A DNA stretch of 64,000 nt, taken from NCBI GenBank assembly GCA_039197765.1, contig JBCCTX010000003.1:1-64000 (forward strand), in the 5' to 3' direction. Source of the DNA: JBCCTX01 sp039197765. GTDB lineage: Bacteria > Bacteroidota > Bacteroidia > J057. Of the stretch, positions 1 to 8,331 are shown piece after piece. The stretch's first letter is position 1. Each line of letters begins with the position of its first letter. The position numbers and the translations under genes are program-made. A model generated the notes under the pieces. The model saw nothing but the letters and a program-made list of their open reading frames with translations. It searched no databases and had not been told where the DNA came from.

Positions 1-220
1 TCCCAACAATTAAACTGAGTAAAATTAGGTTAATCGTAATTCTTATCATGTAAGGTGTCGTGTTCGTAGTAGCTAAGATACGCATCTGGTTTGAGCTTTA
101 TTTGGCTAATTCTGATGATTTTTTGAAAAACACATCCAACCTTACAAGGGGGAATTGGAAAATTTTTTTTCTTTCTCGATTACCGAGAGGTATTTTGGGA
201 AAATTATTATGCTGGAGTAC

Positions 221-2332
221 TCAATCCTTCGCATCTTTTTCTTCAGAAACCTTCAAATACGGCGCTTCAACTTCTTCTCCCCATACGTGACGCATAAACC
301 ACCGATAGTTGTGCCAGCTTGCAGCGAGGCGTTCTTTAGGTTTGGTAATTCCGTGGCCAAATCCTTTGTAGACGATCAGTTCGGCCTCAACCCCGACGTC
401 TTCTAGCCCTTGATAGAGCTGATAGGCATTGGGGATGGGGACGCGTTGGTCAAACTCTCCATGTTGGATGAGGGTAGGAGTGGAGGCCTGTTTGATATAG
501 GTCATGGGTGAGGTCTTTGCATAAATCTCTGGATCGTTCCAGGGTTCTCCTTTGAGGTATTGTCGGGTAAAAGGATGGATGTCCGTATTGACGTAATAGG
601 TCATCCAGTCTGAGATTCCCGCTCCTACGGAAATTGCCTTAAAGCGATTGGAGGTGGTGGTCAAGAAAGCGGATATGTATCCTCCCTGACTCCAACCCAT
701 AGCTCCCATTTTGCTGGTATCGATTATGCCTTGATCTGCCAGGTAGTCAACGCCAGAAAGCACATCCCAGGCGTCTCCCACCCCTAAATTTCGGACATTT
801 GAGGCGCGAAATTCAGCTCCATATCCTGCTGAACCTCGGTAATTGGGCCGAAGAATCAAACAACCCTTATCAAGCCATTGTAGAGCCGGATAGACATAGG
901 CTGGGACAGGGCTTGGTCGATCCACTCCAGTAGGCCCTCCGTGAATGCGGACTAGTAAGGGATACTTTTTTGCGGGGTCATAATCCATGGGCTTATGCAG
1001 AATCCCTTCAATTTTCCTTCCGTCCTTGCTGGTCCACGACACTACCTCACTTTTTGCTACCTTCCATTTTTCGATTTGATGGGATTGCTGGGTCAGCTTC
1101 TTTATCCCTAGGTCTGGAAAGGAGCTGCTATAAATTTCATACAAGTCTTCTCCAGTACTTGCAGAAAAAGTCATTTTTTCTCCATCCTTTGAAAAACTCG
1201 TTCCTCCTACCAATGTCATGTTGAGGGGAACCTCAGCAAAAGTGGAGTCGGGATGAGTCAAGTGGAATAGGCGAGTGGTAGTTTTTTGGTTGGCTCGAAA
1301 AAAAATCCCCTTGGGAGTCCAGGAGAAATTGAAAGGATTTTCATCGAAGGATTCCAAGATTTGATGCTGAGTTAGGTTTTCCAGGGAGAGAGAAAACACT
1401 TGACTATTTGTGTAGAAATTGGAGCTATCATTCGCAAGGTCAGAACTGAATAAGATGGTACGCCCATCTGGGGCCCAGGCAAGGAAATCATCTGAGGAAG
1501 GATTATTAATAAGCGTTTGTAAAGAGTCCGATTCGAAGGTGTACAGAGAAATATCTGCCTCAAAAAAGGAGAGTAAATTCCCATTGGGTTGGTGTTGGAC
1601 CATGATACGCTCTCCCGTTGGACTCCAGGCGAAATTTGTTACGTGAAAGTTCCCTTTAGTTAGTTGTTTCGCTTTAGGCCATTCCCTACAATCTGAAGAA
1701 TCTGCCATAAGACAAGGCCAATTGGAGGGATCTGTAGCGGGCAGTGAAGTTTCCAGGACCCATAGATGAGAATTGGTGTATTCTTGTTCATCAACTGCGA
1801 ATTCTCCCCAAACCTCCTCCTTCTTTTTGTCCTGCTTGCTTTTTTCTTCTGTTAACAGATAGGCCAATTGGGTGCCATCAGGAGACCAGGCATAGCTTCC
1901 GATGCTTTGCTTTTCATGGCTAAGCTGGTGGGCCTCTCCACCTTCTATAGAAAGAGCAAAAAGCTGGCTATTTTCTCCTCGATTTGACTTGAAACAAATC
2001 CATTTGCTATCAGGGGTCCAAACGGGACTATTACTACTACCTTCAGGATTCTGTGTGAGTTGAAAGGGCGTTTCTCCATTTTTACTTAACCAAATTTCTG
2101 TGTCATAGCGATTGTTTTTCCAATCTGTGCGTGTTTTGGTAAATGCGACATGCTTTCCATCAGGGCTAATGTAAGTTCCGCCGGTTTGTTGTAAAGAAAG
2201 AACCTCTGCAATACTTGGGCTGTGCAAGGTATCTTGACCCCTGGCGGTAGGTCCTACTGCCAGGATTAGGATAAGAAGTGAACAAAGAAAAAAATTTCCT
2301 CGAATTTCAAGATTTGTCAATAGGTGTTTCAT
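221..2332 (-). CDS. S9 family prolyl oligopeptidase (dipeptidyl aminopeptidase-like)
   Basis: A 703-residue exported serine peptidase. After a signal peptide (residues about 1-32, ending near GPTARG) comes a WD40/TolB-like beta-propeller with repeated 'SPDGKHVAF', 'SPDGTQLAY' and 'APDGRTILF' blades. The C-terminal alpha/beta hydrolase domain carries the nucleophile elbow GWSQGG, the acid in HGEFDQRVP and the histidine in GFGHG, so the catalytic triad is complete. The S9 family cleaves short peptides, often after Pro or Ala, and probably acts in the periplasm here. The reading frame extends upstream to 2416, but that would overlap the preceding membrane gene; the Met at 2332 sits directly before the signal peptide and leaves 14 nt to the upstream stop, which suggests co-transcription. 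Exact substrate cannot be told from sequence. Confidence 0.93.
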   Translation of the reverse strand: MKHLLTNLEIRGNFFLCSLLILILAVGPTARGQDTLHSPSIAEVLSLQQTGGTYISPDGKHVAFTKTRTDWKNNRYDTEIWLSKNGETPFQLTQNPEGSSNSPVWTPDSKWICFKSNRGENSQLFALSIEGGEAHQLSHEKQSIGSYAWSPDGTQLAYLLTEEKSKQDKKKEEVWGEFAVDEQEYTNSHLWVLETSLPATDPSNWPCLMADSSDCREWPKAKQLTKGNFHVTNFAWSPTGERIMVQHQPNGNLLSFFEADISLYTFESDSLQTLINNPSSDDFLAWAPDGRTILFSSDLANDSSNFYTNSQVFSLSLENLTQHQILESFDENPFNFSWTPKGIFFRANQKTTTRLFHLTHPDSTFAEVPLNMTLVGGTSFSKDGEKMTFSASTGEDLYEIYSSSFPDLGIKKLTQQSHQIEKWKVAKSEVVSWTSKDGRKIEGILHKPMDYDPAKKYPLLVRIHGGPTGVDRPSPVPAYVYPALQWLDKGCLILRPNYRGSAGYGAEFRASNVRNLGVGDAWDVLSGVDYLADQGIIDTSKMGAMGWSQGGYISAFLTTTSNRFKAISVGAGISDWMTYYVNTDIHPFTRQYLKGEPWNDPEIYAKTSPMTYIKQASTPTLIQHGEFDQRVPIPNAYQLYQGLEDVGVEAELIVYKGFGHGITKPKERLAASWHNYRWFMRHVWGEEVEAPYLKVSEEKDAKD

Positions 2333-2346
2333 TGGGATATGGGTTA

Positions 2347-3645
2347 TTAGGTGGCTTTGACTTGAAGAGATATTGGTTTTGATTTCTTCTTCCAAAAGAA
2401 ATAGATGGCGGAGCAAATGATCCCTATCGCACCAAGCGCAGCTAAGGCATATGATATTTGCCTAAAGAAATTTACCCAGCTGATGTCACCCGCGCCAAAA
2501 TTTTTGTACAGTAGTATTCCTACACTTCCCATATAGCCAAAAGAGTCTGCTACATAGATGAGAAAGCCTACATTTCCCACGTGCTTAAAGGTGGCTATGA
2601 GTCGATCGAATAAGATGCTATTAAAGGGAATATAGGCGATGTAGGTACCAAATCCTGTAAGGATAATCCAGGTATAGTCTCCTACCCAACCTTGTTGGTG
2701 TCCCCAAGTACTTAAGCCAGCTAGTAGGACACCGACTCCAACCGCAAGGTGATTGACCATTAAAGCTTTCATGTTATCCTTAACCAAAACGATCAACATG
2801 AGAATGAGAAGGACTCCAATCGATACGGGGGTTTCTGTAGCTGAAAAGTTTACGGTATTATTGACTCCTCTAAGGTCTGCCCAGATATCTGCTAGAAAAT
2901 TGTCTCGAAAATCCCGGTAGGCTGTTAAGATGGTATATACAGCCACAAGAAGAACAATTCCTAAAGCCAATTTCTGGAAGTAGGCCCATCGCTCCCGACC
3001 ATTCATCGGTGCCCGGCGGGTTCGCTCTTCCTCATCATCCGGACTAGGTGGAGGAAGTTGAACCAGCATCCAGGTGAAGATCAATAGCGGTAGGGCGAAG
3101 ATTCCTCCAACAGCAAAGGGCATCCAGTATTCGGAAATTCCAATTCCCATCAGGTATTTCCCAATATCTTTTACCAGTCCGGAGGCAAAAACGAAACTTG
3201 CACACAAACCTAGCCCCATTACCTCGGTTTGTTTTCTCCCTTCTAAAAAAGAGAATACAATGCCCCAAATCATACCTAGTGGCAAGCCATTGAAAAAGAG
3301 GAATATTGCATTATATGGGGGTGAAACTGAACCAAAGCCCAATAGGGCTAATTCCGCAATGCCAATGAGTATGAGAATCGCACCAGCCCTTTTATTGGAA
3401 TTCATCTCAGACACTACTTTTATTCCAATAAATTTTGAAAGCATGTATCCCAACACCTGGATGATTACTAAAGCCGACTTGTAATCCAATCCCCAAATAT
3501 GTGGACCTGATTCAAAGGTTGCGGCTGTAAAGGGTTTGCGAAACGCATACATACACATGTAGGCACAGAAGGCTGCAACAGTTGCATATAGGGTGAAAGC
3601 TGTGGGAGAACTTCGAGACAGCCAGGCTCGTACGGGTGATGCCAT
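2347..3645 (-). CDS. DUF5690 family multi-pass membrane protein (MFS-like)
   Basis: A 432-residue integral membrane protein with about 12 hydrophobic segments and a short cytoplasmic loop near the middle (PPPSPDDEEERTRR). The N-terminal motif YAFRKPFTAA and the overall layout match what I recall of the Bacteroidota DUF5690 family, which looks like a major facilitator relative; no substrate is established. It lies 14 nt upstream of the S9 peptidase on the same strand, so transport of peptides or amino acids released by that enzyme is possible, but this is only inference from position. Confidence 0.8.
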   Translation of the reverse strand: MASPVRAWLSRSSPTAFTLYATVAAFCAYMCMYAFRKPFTAATFESGPHIWGLDYKSALVIIQVLGYMLSKFIGIKVVSEMNSNKRAGAILILIGIAELALLGFGSVSPPYNAIFLFFNGLPLGMIWGIVFSFLEGRKQTEVMGLGLCASFVFASGLVKDIGKYLMGIGISEYWMPFAVGGIFALPLLIFTWMLVQLPPPSPDDEEERTRRAPMNGRERWAYFQKLALGIVLLVAVYTILTAYRDFRDNFLADIWADLRGVNNTVNFSATETPVSIGVLLILMLIVLVKDNMKALMVNHLAVGVGVLLAGLSTWGHQQGWVGDYTWIILTGFGTYIAYIPFNSILFDRLIATFKHVGNVGFLIYVADSFGYMGSVGILLYKNFGAGDISWVNFFRQISYALAALGAIGIICSAIYFFWKKKSKPISLQVKAT

Positions 3646-3816
3646 AGAGTAGGGAGAAAGGTTAAGTTGAAACAGGTAGGCTTGAGCTACCTAGGGGTAA
3701 TATAAACATTTCGTTAAATCTATTCATTCCCAAAGGGATTCCCCGCGCAGATGTGCATTATTGTAATAAATTCAGGAATAAGATTAAAGTTCTTATGTTA
3801 CAATGTAAAAGGCACT

Positions 3817-4938
3817 ATGGGAATAAGAAAAAATGTAGCGGTTGTTGGAGGAGGGATTATTGGGTTGGCCATAGCATACACAGAAGCTAAGGCTGGCAGT
3901 AAGGTAACGGTCTTTGAAAAAAATGAACGTGCAGTTGGCGCTAGCATACGGAATTTTGGAATGGTATGGCCGATAGGTCAGCCACATGGGCATATGCTGC
4001 AGCGCGCCCTTCGCAGCCGCCAAATTTGGGAAGAAGTTGCCCATAGCTGTGGATTATGGCGCGATCCTGTGGGTTCCCTCCACCTAGCCTACAGACCTGA
4101 CGAAGTGGAGGTACTAGAAGAGTTTTATGCTTCCTCAGCCGAAAAAGGGTACCAATGTGAGCTTCTACGTCCAGACCAAGTAAAAGCCATCTCTCCTGCC
4201 ACGAGACTTGCAGGCCTGCAACTTGGGCTTTTGAGTAAGACCGAGATGATCGTTGATCCTCGAGAAGTCCCTCTAACCCTTACAGAATACCTGAAAGAAA
4301 AATTCGAGGTAAAATTTCACTATACAACTTGTGTTCAAGCCATTGAAGGCAATCGCCTCCACACACGGGATGCCAAACATGTTTTTGATCAAATTTACGT
4401 TTGTTGTGGATCGGACCTAGAGATCCTATATCCCAGTCAATTTCTGGCTACGGATATCACCAAGGTGAAGCTGCAAATGTTGCGTACAGGACCTCAACCT
4501 AATAACTGGCGCATGGGGCCTTCCCTTTGCGGTGGGCTTACATTGACGCATTATGCCTCTTTCAGCCATTGTTCAAGCCTCCAGGCCTTAAAAAATCGAA
4601 TTCAAGAAGAAAGCCCTTGGTTTCCCAAGTGGGGAATCCACGTAATGATGTCTCAAAATGGATATGGAGAGTGTGTGATTGGGGATTCCCATGAATATGG
4701 TTGGGTCCACGATCCCTTTTTGCGAGAAGAGGTCAATCAGTACATTTTAGAATATTTGTGGGGAATGGTCCAAGTTCCCGAACCGACAATTGAAACGCGT
4801 TGGTATGGGGTATATGCCAAGCTTCCCACACAAACTGAACTCATTTTTCAGCCTAATCCAGCTGTTACGGTAGTTACAGGAGTTGGTGGTGCAGGGATGA
4901 CGCTTTCCTTTGGTTTGGCGGAGGAGGTGGTAGGGTAA
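3817..4938 (+). CDS. FAD-dependent oxidoreductase (DAO family, TIGR03364-like)
   Basis: A 373-residue flavoprotein of the D-amino-acid-oxidase/glycine-oxidase superfamily. The dinucleotide-binding motif VVGGGIIGLA starts at residue 8, followed by VFEKN, and the C-terminal FAD motif is GVGGAGMTLS. The block NFGMVWPIGQP is characteristic of the subfamily TIGR03364, proposed to oxidatively deaminate aminophosphonates. The frame is open back to 3751, but the Met at 3817 places the Rossmann motif at the usual distance from the N-terminus. No phosphonatase or phosphonate transporter gene is nearby, so the physiological amine substrate is uncertain. It diverges from the DUF5690 gene across about 170 bp. 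Confidence 0.85.
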   Translation: MGIRKNVAVVGGGIIGLAIAYTEAKAGSKVTVFEKNERAVGASIRNFGMVWPIGQPHGHMLQRALRSRQIWEEVAHSCGLWRDPVGSLHLAYRPDEVEVLEEFYASSAEKGYQCELLRPDQVKAISPATRLAGLQLGLLSKTEMIVDPREVPLTLTEYLKEKFEVKFHYTTCVQAIEGNRLHTRDAKHVFDQIYVCCGSDLEILYPSQFLATDITKVKLQMLRTGPQPNNWRMGPSLCGGLTLTHYASFSHCSSLQALKNRIQEESPWFPKWGIHVMMSQNGYGECVIGDSHEYGWVHDPFLREEVNQYILEYLWGMVQVPEPTIETRWYGVYAKLPTQTELIFQPNPAVTVVTGVGGAGMTLSFGLAEEVVG

Positions 4939-4944
4939 ATATAT

Positions 4945-4966
4945 TCCGTGGTCGGTAGTTGGTAGC
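4945..4966. repeat. GGTAGTTGGTAG-type degenerate repeat
   Basis: Seven bases after the oxidoreductase stop codon the spacer contains GGTCGGTAGTTGGTAGC. It resembles the heptamer array found after pyrB at 6554-6595. Confidence 0.45.
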
Positions 4967-5044
4967 CTGAGTGTCCAAGGAGTTGGGAGCTATTTTTTCT
5001 GTTAACCTTAGGTCGAGCAGCTATAAACTATCCCCAAAATCTTC

Positions 5045-5052
5045 TACCTTTG
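5045..5052 (+). promoter_or_regulatory. Bacteroidota -7 box of pyrR (TACCTTTG)
   Basis: TACCTTTG matches the TAnnTTTG consensus and ends four bases before the pyrR ATG at 5057. That would put the transcription start at or next to the start codon, giving a leaderless mRNA. I see no convincing -33 TTG at the ideal spacing. Confidence 0.5.
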
Positions 5053-5056
5053 GCCT

Positions 5057-5614
5057 ATGGAAAATCCCAAGCTGGAGTTGTTCCCAAAGGGAAAGTTAGA
5101 GGTGACCCTATTGCGTTTGTGCCATGAGATTATCGAAAGACATAAACGTCTTGATGGGCTCGCTTTGTTGGGAGTCCAACCTCGAGGAGTATATTTATCC
5201 AGAAGGATACATAACTTGCTCAATTCCTTGGTACCAGAAAACTCGATCTCCTACGGAGAATTAGATGTAACCTTTTTCCGCGATGATTTTCGAACCAGGA
5301 CCTCCCCGCTTGAACCCAATAAAACACATATCGACTTCCTTATTGAAAGTAAGGAGATCATTTTGGTAGATGATGTGTTATACACAGGAAGGACAGTCCG
5401 AGCCGCTATGGATGCCATGCTTGCCTATGGAAGGCCCAAAAGCGTGGAGTTACTGGTTTTGGTTGACCGAAAGCGGACCAGACACCTACCGGTCGAAGCG
5501 AATTATGTGGGAATTGAGGTAGATACCATTACATCCGAACGGGTTATCGTCCAACTTCAGGAAGCTGGGGGAACGGAGGATAGCGTTTTTATTTTTGATC
5601 AACAAACAGAGTAG
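5057..5614 (+). CDS. pyrR: PyrR, uracil phosphoribosyltransferase / pyr regulator
   Basis: A 185-residue type I phosphoribosyltransferase. The PRPP-binding loop is ILVDDVLYTGRTVRA (residues about 102-116), and the downstream LVDRKRTRHLPVEANYVG block is typical of PyrR rather than Upp or PyrE. PyrR makes UMP from uracil and PRPP and, in Firmicutes, binds pyr mRNA to cause attenuation. Here its stop codon is separated from the pyrB ATG by a single base (TAGTATG), so the two are co-transcribed and probably translationally coupled. The likely leaderless start leaves no 5' leader in which to attenuate pyrR itself, so RNA-binding control is doubtful here. Confidence 0.93.
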   Translation: MENPKLELFPKGKLEVTLLRLCHEIIERHKRLDGLALLGVQPRGVYLSRRIHNLLNSLVPENSISYGELDVTFFRDDFRTRTSPLEPNKTHIDFLIESKEIILVDDVLYTGRTVRAAMDAMLAYGRPKSVELLVLVDRKRTRHLPVEANYVGIEVDTITSERVIVQLQEAGGTEDSVFIFDQQTE

Positions 5615-5615
5615 T

Positions 5616-6539
5616 ATGCCGTTAAGCACCCGCGATTTATTGGGAATTAAATACTTAACAGAAGAAGATATTCGATTGATATTCAGCACTGCTGAGAATT
5701 TTAAGGAGGTAATAAACCGCCCTATCAAGAAAGTTCCTACCCTTCGGGATATTACGATTGCTAACCTTTTCTTTGAAAATTCTACCCGTACCCGTATTTC
5801 CTTTGAATTGGCTGAAAAACGGCTTTCAGCAGACGTGATTAACTTTTCAGCCTCGGCGAGTAGTACCAAGAAAGGAGAAACCTTGCTGGATACGGTTAAC
5901 AATATCTTGGCCATGAAAGTGGATATGGTTGTCATACGTCATCCCTTGCCAGGAGCACCCGTATACCTGAGCAAACACATCCCTGCGCAAATAATAAATG
6001 CAGGGGATGGAACGCATGAACATCCTACCCAAGCTTTACTCGACTGTTTTTCTTTGCAAGAACGCCTGGGGGAACTTAAGGGAAAGCGAATTGCCATAGT
6101 AGGAGATATTTTACACAGTAGGGTAGCCTTGTCAAATATTTTTGCCCTAAAGAAATTGGGAGCTGAGGTAAAGGTCTGTGGTCCACCTACCCTGATTCCG
6201 AAATTTATTTCTAGTCTGGGGGTAGAGGTGGAGTACGATCTAACAAAAACCTTGGAATGGTGTGATGCGGTGAATATGCTTCGCATTCAATTGGAACGCC
6301 AGGACATAAAATACTTTCCTAGCCTACGGGAATATTCCATGTTGTATGGACTTGATGTGGACAGGCTCAATGCCTTGGGGAAGGATTTGGTCATCCTCCA
6401 TCCCGGTCCTATCAATCGGGGAGTAGAAATAGATAGCGAAGTGGCCGATTCAGACCAGGCCATTATCCTGGACCAAGTAGAAAATGGCGTAGCAGTTCGC
6501 ATGGCTGTGCTGTACTTATTGGCTGGGGAGCGGGAGTAG
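5616..6539 (+). CDS. pyrB: Aspartate carbamoyltransferase catalytic subunit
   Basis: A 307-residue enzyme catalysing carbamoyl phosphate plus aspartate to carbamoyl-aspartate in de novo pyrimidine synthesis. It has the carbamoyl-phosphate motif STRTR (residues 56-60), the SSTKKGET active-site loop contributed across subunits, HPTQALLD, and the C-terminal HPGP motif. The Met at 5616 follows the pyrR stop directly and gives the usual family length and N-terminus (SxRDLL); an upstream ATG at 5595 would overlap pyrR by 20 nt and is less likely. No regulatory subunit pyrI is adjacent. Confidence 0.96.
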   Translation: MPLSTRDLLGIKYLTEEDIRLIFSTAENFKEVINRPIKKVPTLRDITIANLFFENSTRTRISFELAEKRLSADVINFSASASSTKKGETLLDTVNNILAMKVDMVVIRHPLPGAPVYLSKHIPAQIINAGDGTHEHPTQALLDCFSLQERLGELKGKRIAIVGDILHSRVALSNIFALKKLGAEVKVCGPPTLIPKFISSLGVEVEYDLTKTLEWCDAVNMLRIQLERQDIKYFPSLREYSMLYGLDVDRLNALGKDLVILHPGPINRGVEIDSEVADSDQAIILDQVENGVAVRMAVLYLLAGERE

Positions 6540-6553
6540 GGAATGGGGGGATA

Positions 6554-6595
6554 GGTGGTTGGTAGTAGGTAGTAGGTGGTAAGTAGTAGGTAGTA
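6554..6595. repeat. Heptamer tandem repeat, six GGTAGTA units
   Basis: Fifteen bases after the pyrB stop, six consecutive 7-bp units read GGTGGTT, GGTAGTA, GGTAGTA, GGTGGTA, AGTAGTA, GGTAGTA. The rest of the 282-bp spacer up to 6821 holds only the lptF/lptG promoter; I see no gene there. Confidence 0.8.
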
Positions 6596-6808
6596 GAAAA
6601 TAGAGAGGTAACAGGTGTTAAAGTTTAGGGTTATAAAGGAAATTCTTTAGATGAAGGCTAGTCGAGGGTTACTTTGAACTTATATCAATTCTGTGGACCA
6701 TATAACTGTGGACTTTTTACAGACAATTACTACTAGATCCAACCAACCTTTTGGGGAATATTTTATACTATTATTGAGGCAGTAGTTCAAATCCGTTGGA
6801 GAAGGTCT

Positions 6809-6816
6809 TATCTTTG
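6809..6816 (+). promoter_or_regulatory. Bacteroidota -7 box of the LptF/LptG gene (TATCTTTG)
   Basis: A perfect TAnnTTTG box ends five bases before the ATG at 6822, so this transcript is also predicted to be leaderless or nearly so. Confidence 0.5.
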
Positions 6817-6821
6817 CATCG

Positions 6822-8285
6822 ATGAAACGATTACACTGGCTGGTTCTGAGCTCCTATTTGAAGCCTTTTTTCATGAGCTTCTCGATCGTAATGTTCATAC
6901 TAGTGGTTCAATTTGTGTCTGTGTACATGGAGCGCATTGCTGGAAAAGGGGTAGGGCTGGACGTATTTTTTAAGCTATTTTATTACGCAGCTGGGCGTAT
7001 ATCTATTACGGCATTACCGGTTTCTATTCTTGCCGCGGGGCTGATTACCTTTGGCAATATGGGGGAACATTATGAACTCGCTTCCATTAAGTCAGCGGGT
7101 ATTAGCCTTTTTCGCCTCATGCGCCCTGCTATCATCTTCTCCCTTTTTGTAATGGGCTTTTCCTTTTGGGCTTCATTTTATGTAATTCCTCAGGCCAACC
7201 TTAAGTTTTTTAGCCTCTTATATGATGTGAGTAGAAAGAAACCTGATTTGGTGCTTCAGCCAGGACATTTTTATCGCGATATTGACGGATATGTCATTCG
7301 GGTATCTGACAAAAATGAAAATTCAGGAAACTTATTGGATGTTCTCATTTACGATCATTCCGACAACAGAGGGAATACGAACATCATTCTTGCAGACTCT
7401 GGCAAAGCGGAAATGTATTCAGATGGAGCGGTTTTGAGGATGCGCTTATACAGCGGCACACGACATGAAGAATATCCGCCAGAAGCAGGTAAACGCAATA
7501 CTCGGCCCTATGGAAGGACCTATTTTGACTCGTTGTATTACGCCTTTTACCTGGAGGGCTTTGATTTATCCCGAACGGATGAAAAGCAATTTAAGCACGA
7601 GATCATTCTTCCCTTAGAGCAACTGCGTTTGGCTGTAGATAGTATTCGCATCAGGCGGCAGAGCCGAATTAAGAAATATACCATGCAGGTAGCAAGGAAT
7701 GGATTGGTGGATACCTTGTTCACCCAATATGGGCAGGACACCGTTAATATGGCTGGTTACTTGGAACCCTATGAACTAGATGGCCTTAGCTTGATAGACT
7801 GCTTGGATAATGAAAAAATGTCCGATTATCTGGAAGGAATGACCTCTGAATTGGGTTCTGTTGATTCGTATTTGGACTTTGTAAAAACGGAAACGCGGGA
7901 ATACTTGAAAACTTATCGTAAGTATCGATATGAGTATTACAATAGGTTTGCTATGCCCATCAACTGCCTTCTTTTCATGTTATTGGGCGTCTCTCTAGGA
8001 GCCATTATCCGAAAGGGAGGAATTGGTGCGCCGGCCTTGGTGTCTGTGATCCTATTTATGGTATTCTATGTACTGATTTCTCAAGGGAAGAAAATGTCTA
8101 AAGAAGGGGTGATAGATCCCTTCATTGGGGCCTGGCTTCCGGTTATGGTTTTTCTTCCTCTTGCCGCATATGTGACTTATCAGGCTACTACCGACTCGAA
8201 ACTGTTGGATGAAAGTTCTTGGGCTATGGCACGGGATCGAATCTCTCTGGCATGGAGGAATCTGTTCCAAAAAAATAAGGCCTAA
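6822..8285 (+). CDS. LptF/LptG family permease (LPS export)
   Basis: A 487-residue YjgP/YjgQ-type permease. Three hydrophobic segments lie in the first ~120 residues and three in the last ~120 (from RFAMPINCLLFMLLGVSLG), with a large periplasmic domain between. In Gram-negatives LptF and LptG form the ABC permease that extracts lipopolysaccharide from the inner membrane with the ATPase LptB. Bacteroidota carry two such paralogues at separate loci and I cannot tell which this is. The periplasmic domain is long, with a charged stretch KQFKHEIILPLEQLRLAVDS. Its stop codon lies inside the stem of the terminator at 8279-8310. Confidence 0.92.
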   Translation: MKRLHWLVLSSYLKPFFMSFSIVMFILVVQFVSVYMERIAGKGVGLDVFFKLFYYAAGRISITALPVSILAAGLITFGNMGEHYELASIKSAGISLFRLMRPAIIFSLFVMGFSFWASFYVIPQANLKFFSLLYDVSRKKPDLVLQPGHFYRDIDGYVIRVSDKNENSGNLLDVLIYDHSDNRGNTNIILADSGKAEMYSDGAVLRMRLYSGTRHEEYPPEAGKRNTRPYGRTYFDSLYYAFYLEGFDLSRTDEKQFKHEIILPLEQLRLAVDSIRIRRQSRIKKYTMQVARNGLVDTLFTQYGQDTVNMAGYLEPYELDGLSLIDCLDNEKMSDYLEGMTSELGSVDSYLDFVKTETREYLKTYRKYRYEYYNRFAMPINCLLFMLLGVSLGAIIRKGGIGAPALVSVILFMVFYVLISQGKKMSKEGVIDPFIGAWLPVMVFLPLAAYVTYQATTDSKLLDESSWAMARDRISLAWRNLFQKNKA

Positions 8286-8310
8286 CCACCCACGAACGTG
8301 CTGTTAGGCC
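8279..8310 (-). terminator. Rho-independent terminator between convergent genes
   Basis: GGCCTAAC pairs with GTTAGGCC, with an inner CACG-AA-CGTG stem. On the minus strand the stem is followed by TTATTTTTTT, so it chiefly ends the LysM transcript, and it also overlaps the stop codon of the permease on the plus strand. Confidence 0.75.
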
Positions 8311-8331
8311 CCCTGTAAAAGGAAGATGTTG

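Noticed and set aside
60..290. Short plus-strand reading frame at the left edge
   Set aside because: It overlaps the 3' end of the S9 peptidase in antisense, has no recognisable domain, and the region 1-220 shows no other support for a gene.
6782..6800. tRNA-like TTCAAATCC string
   Set aside because: It recalls a tRNA T-arm, but no acceptor, D-arm or anticodon pairing surrounds it; it lies in the promoter region of the permease gene.
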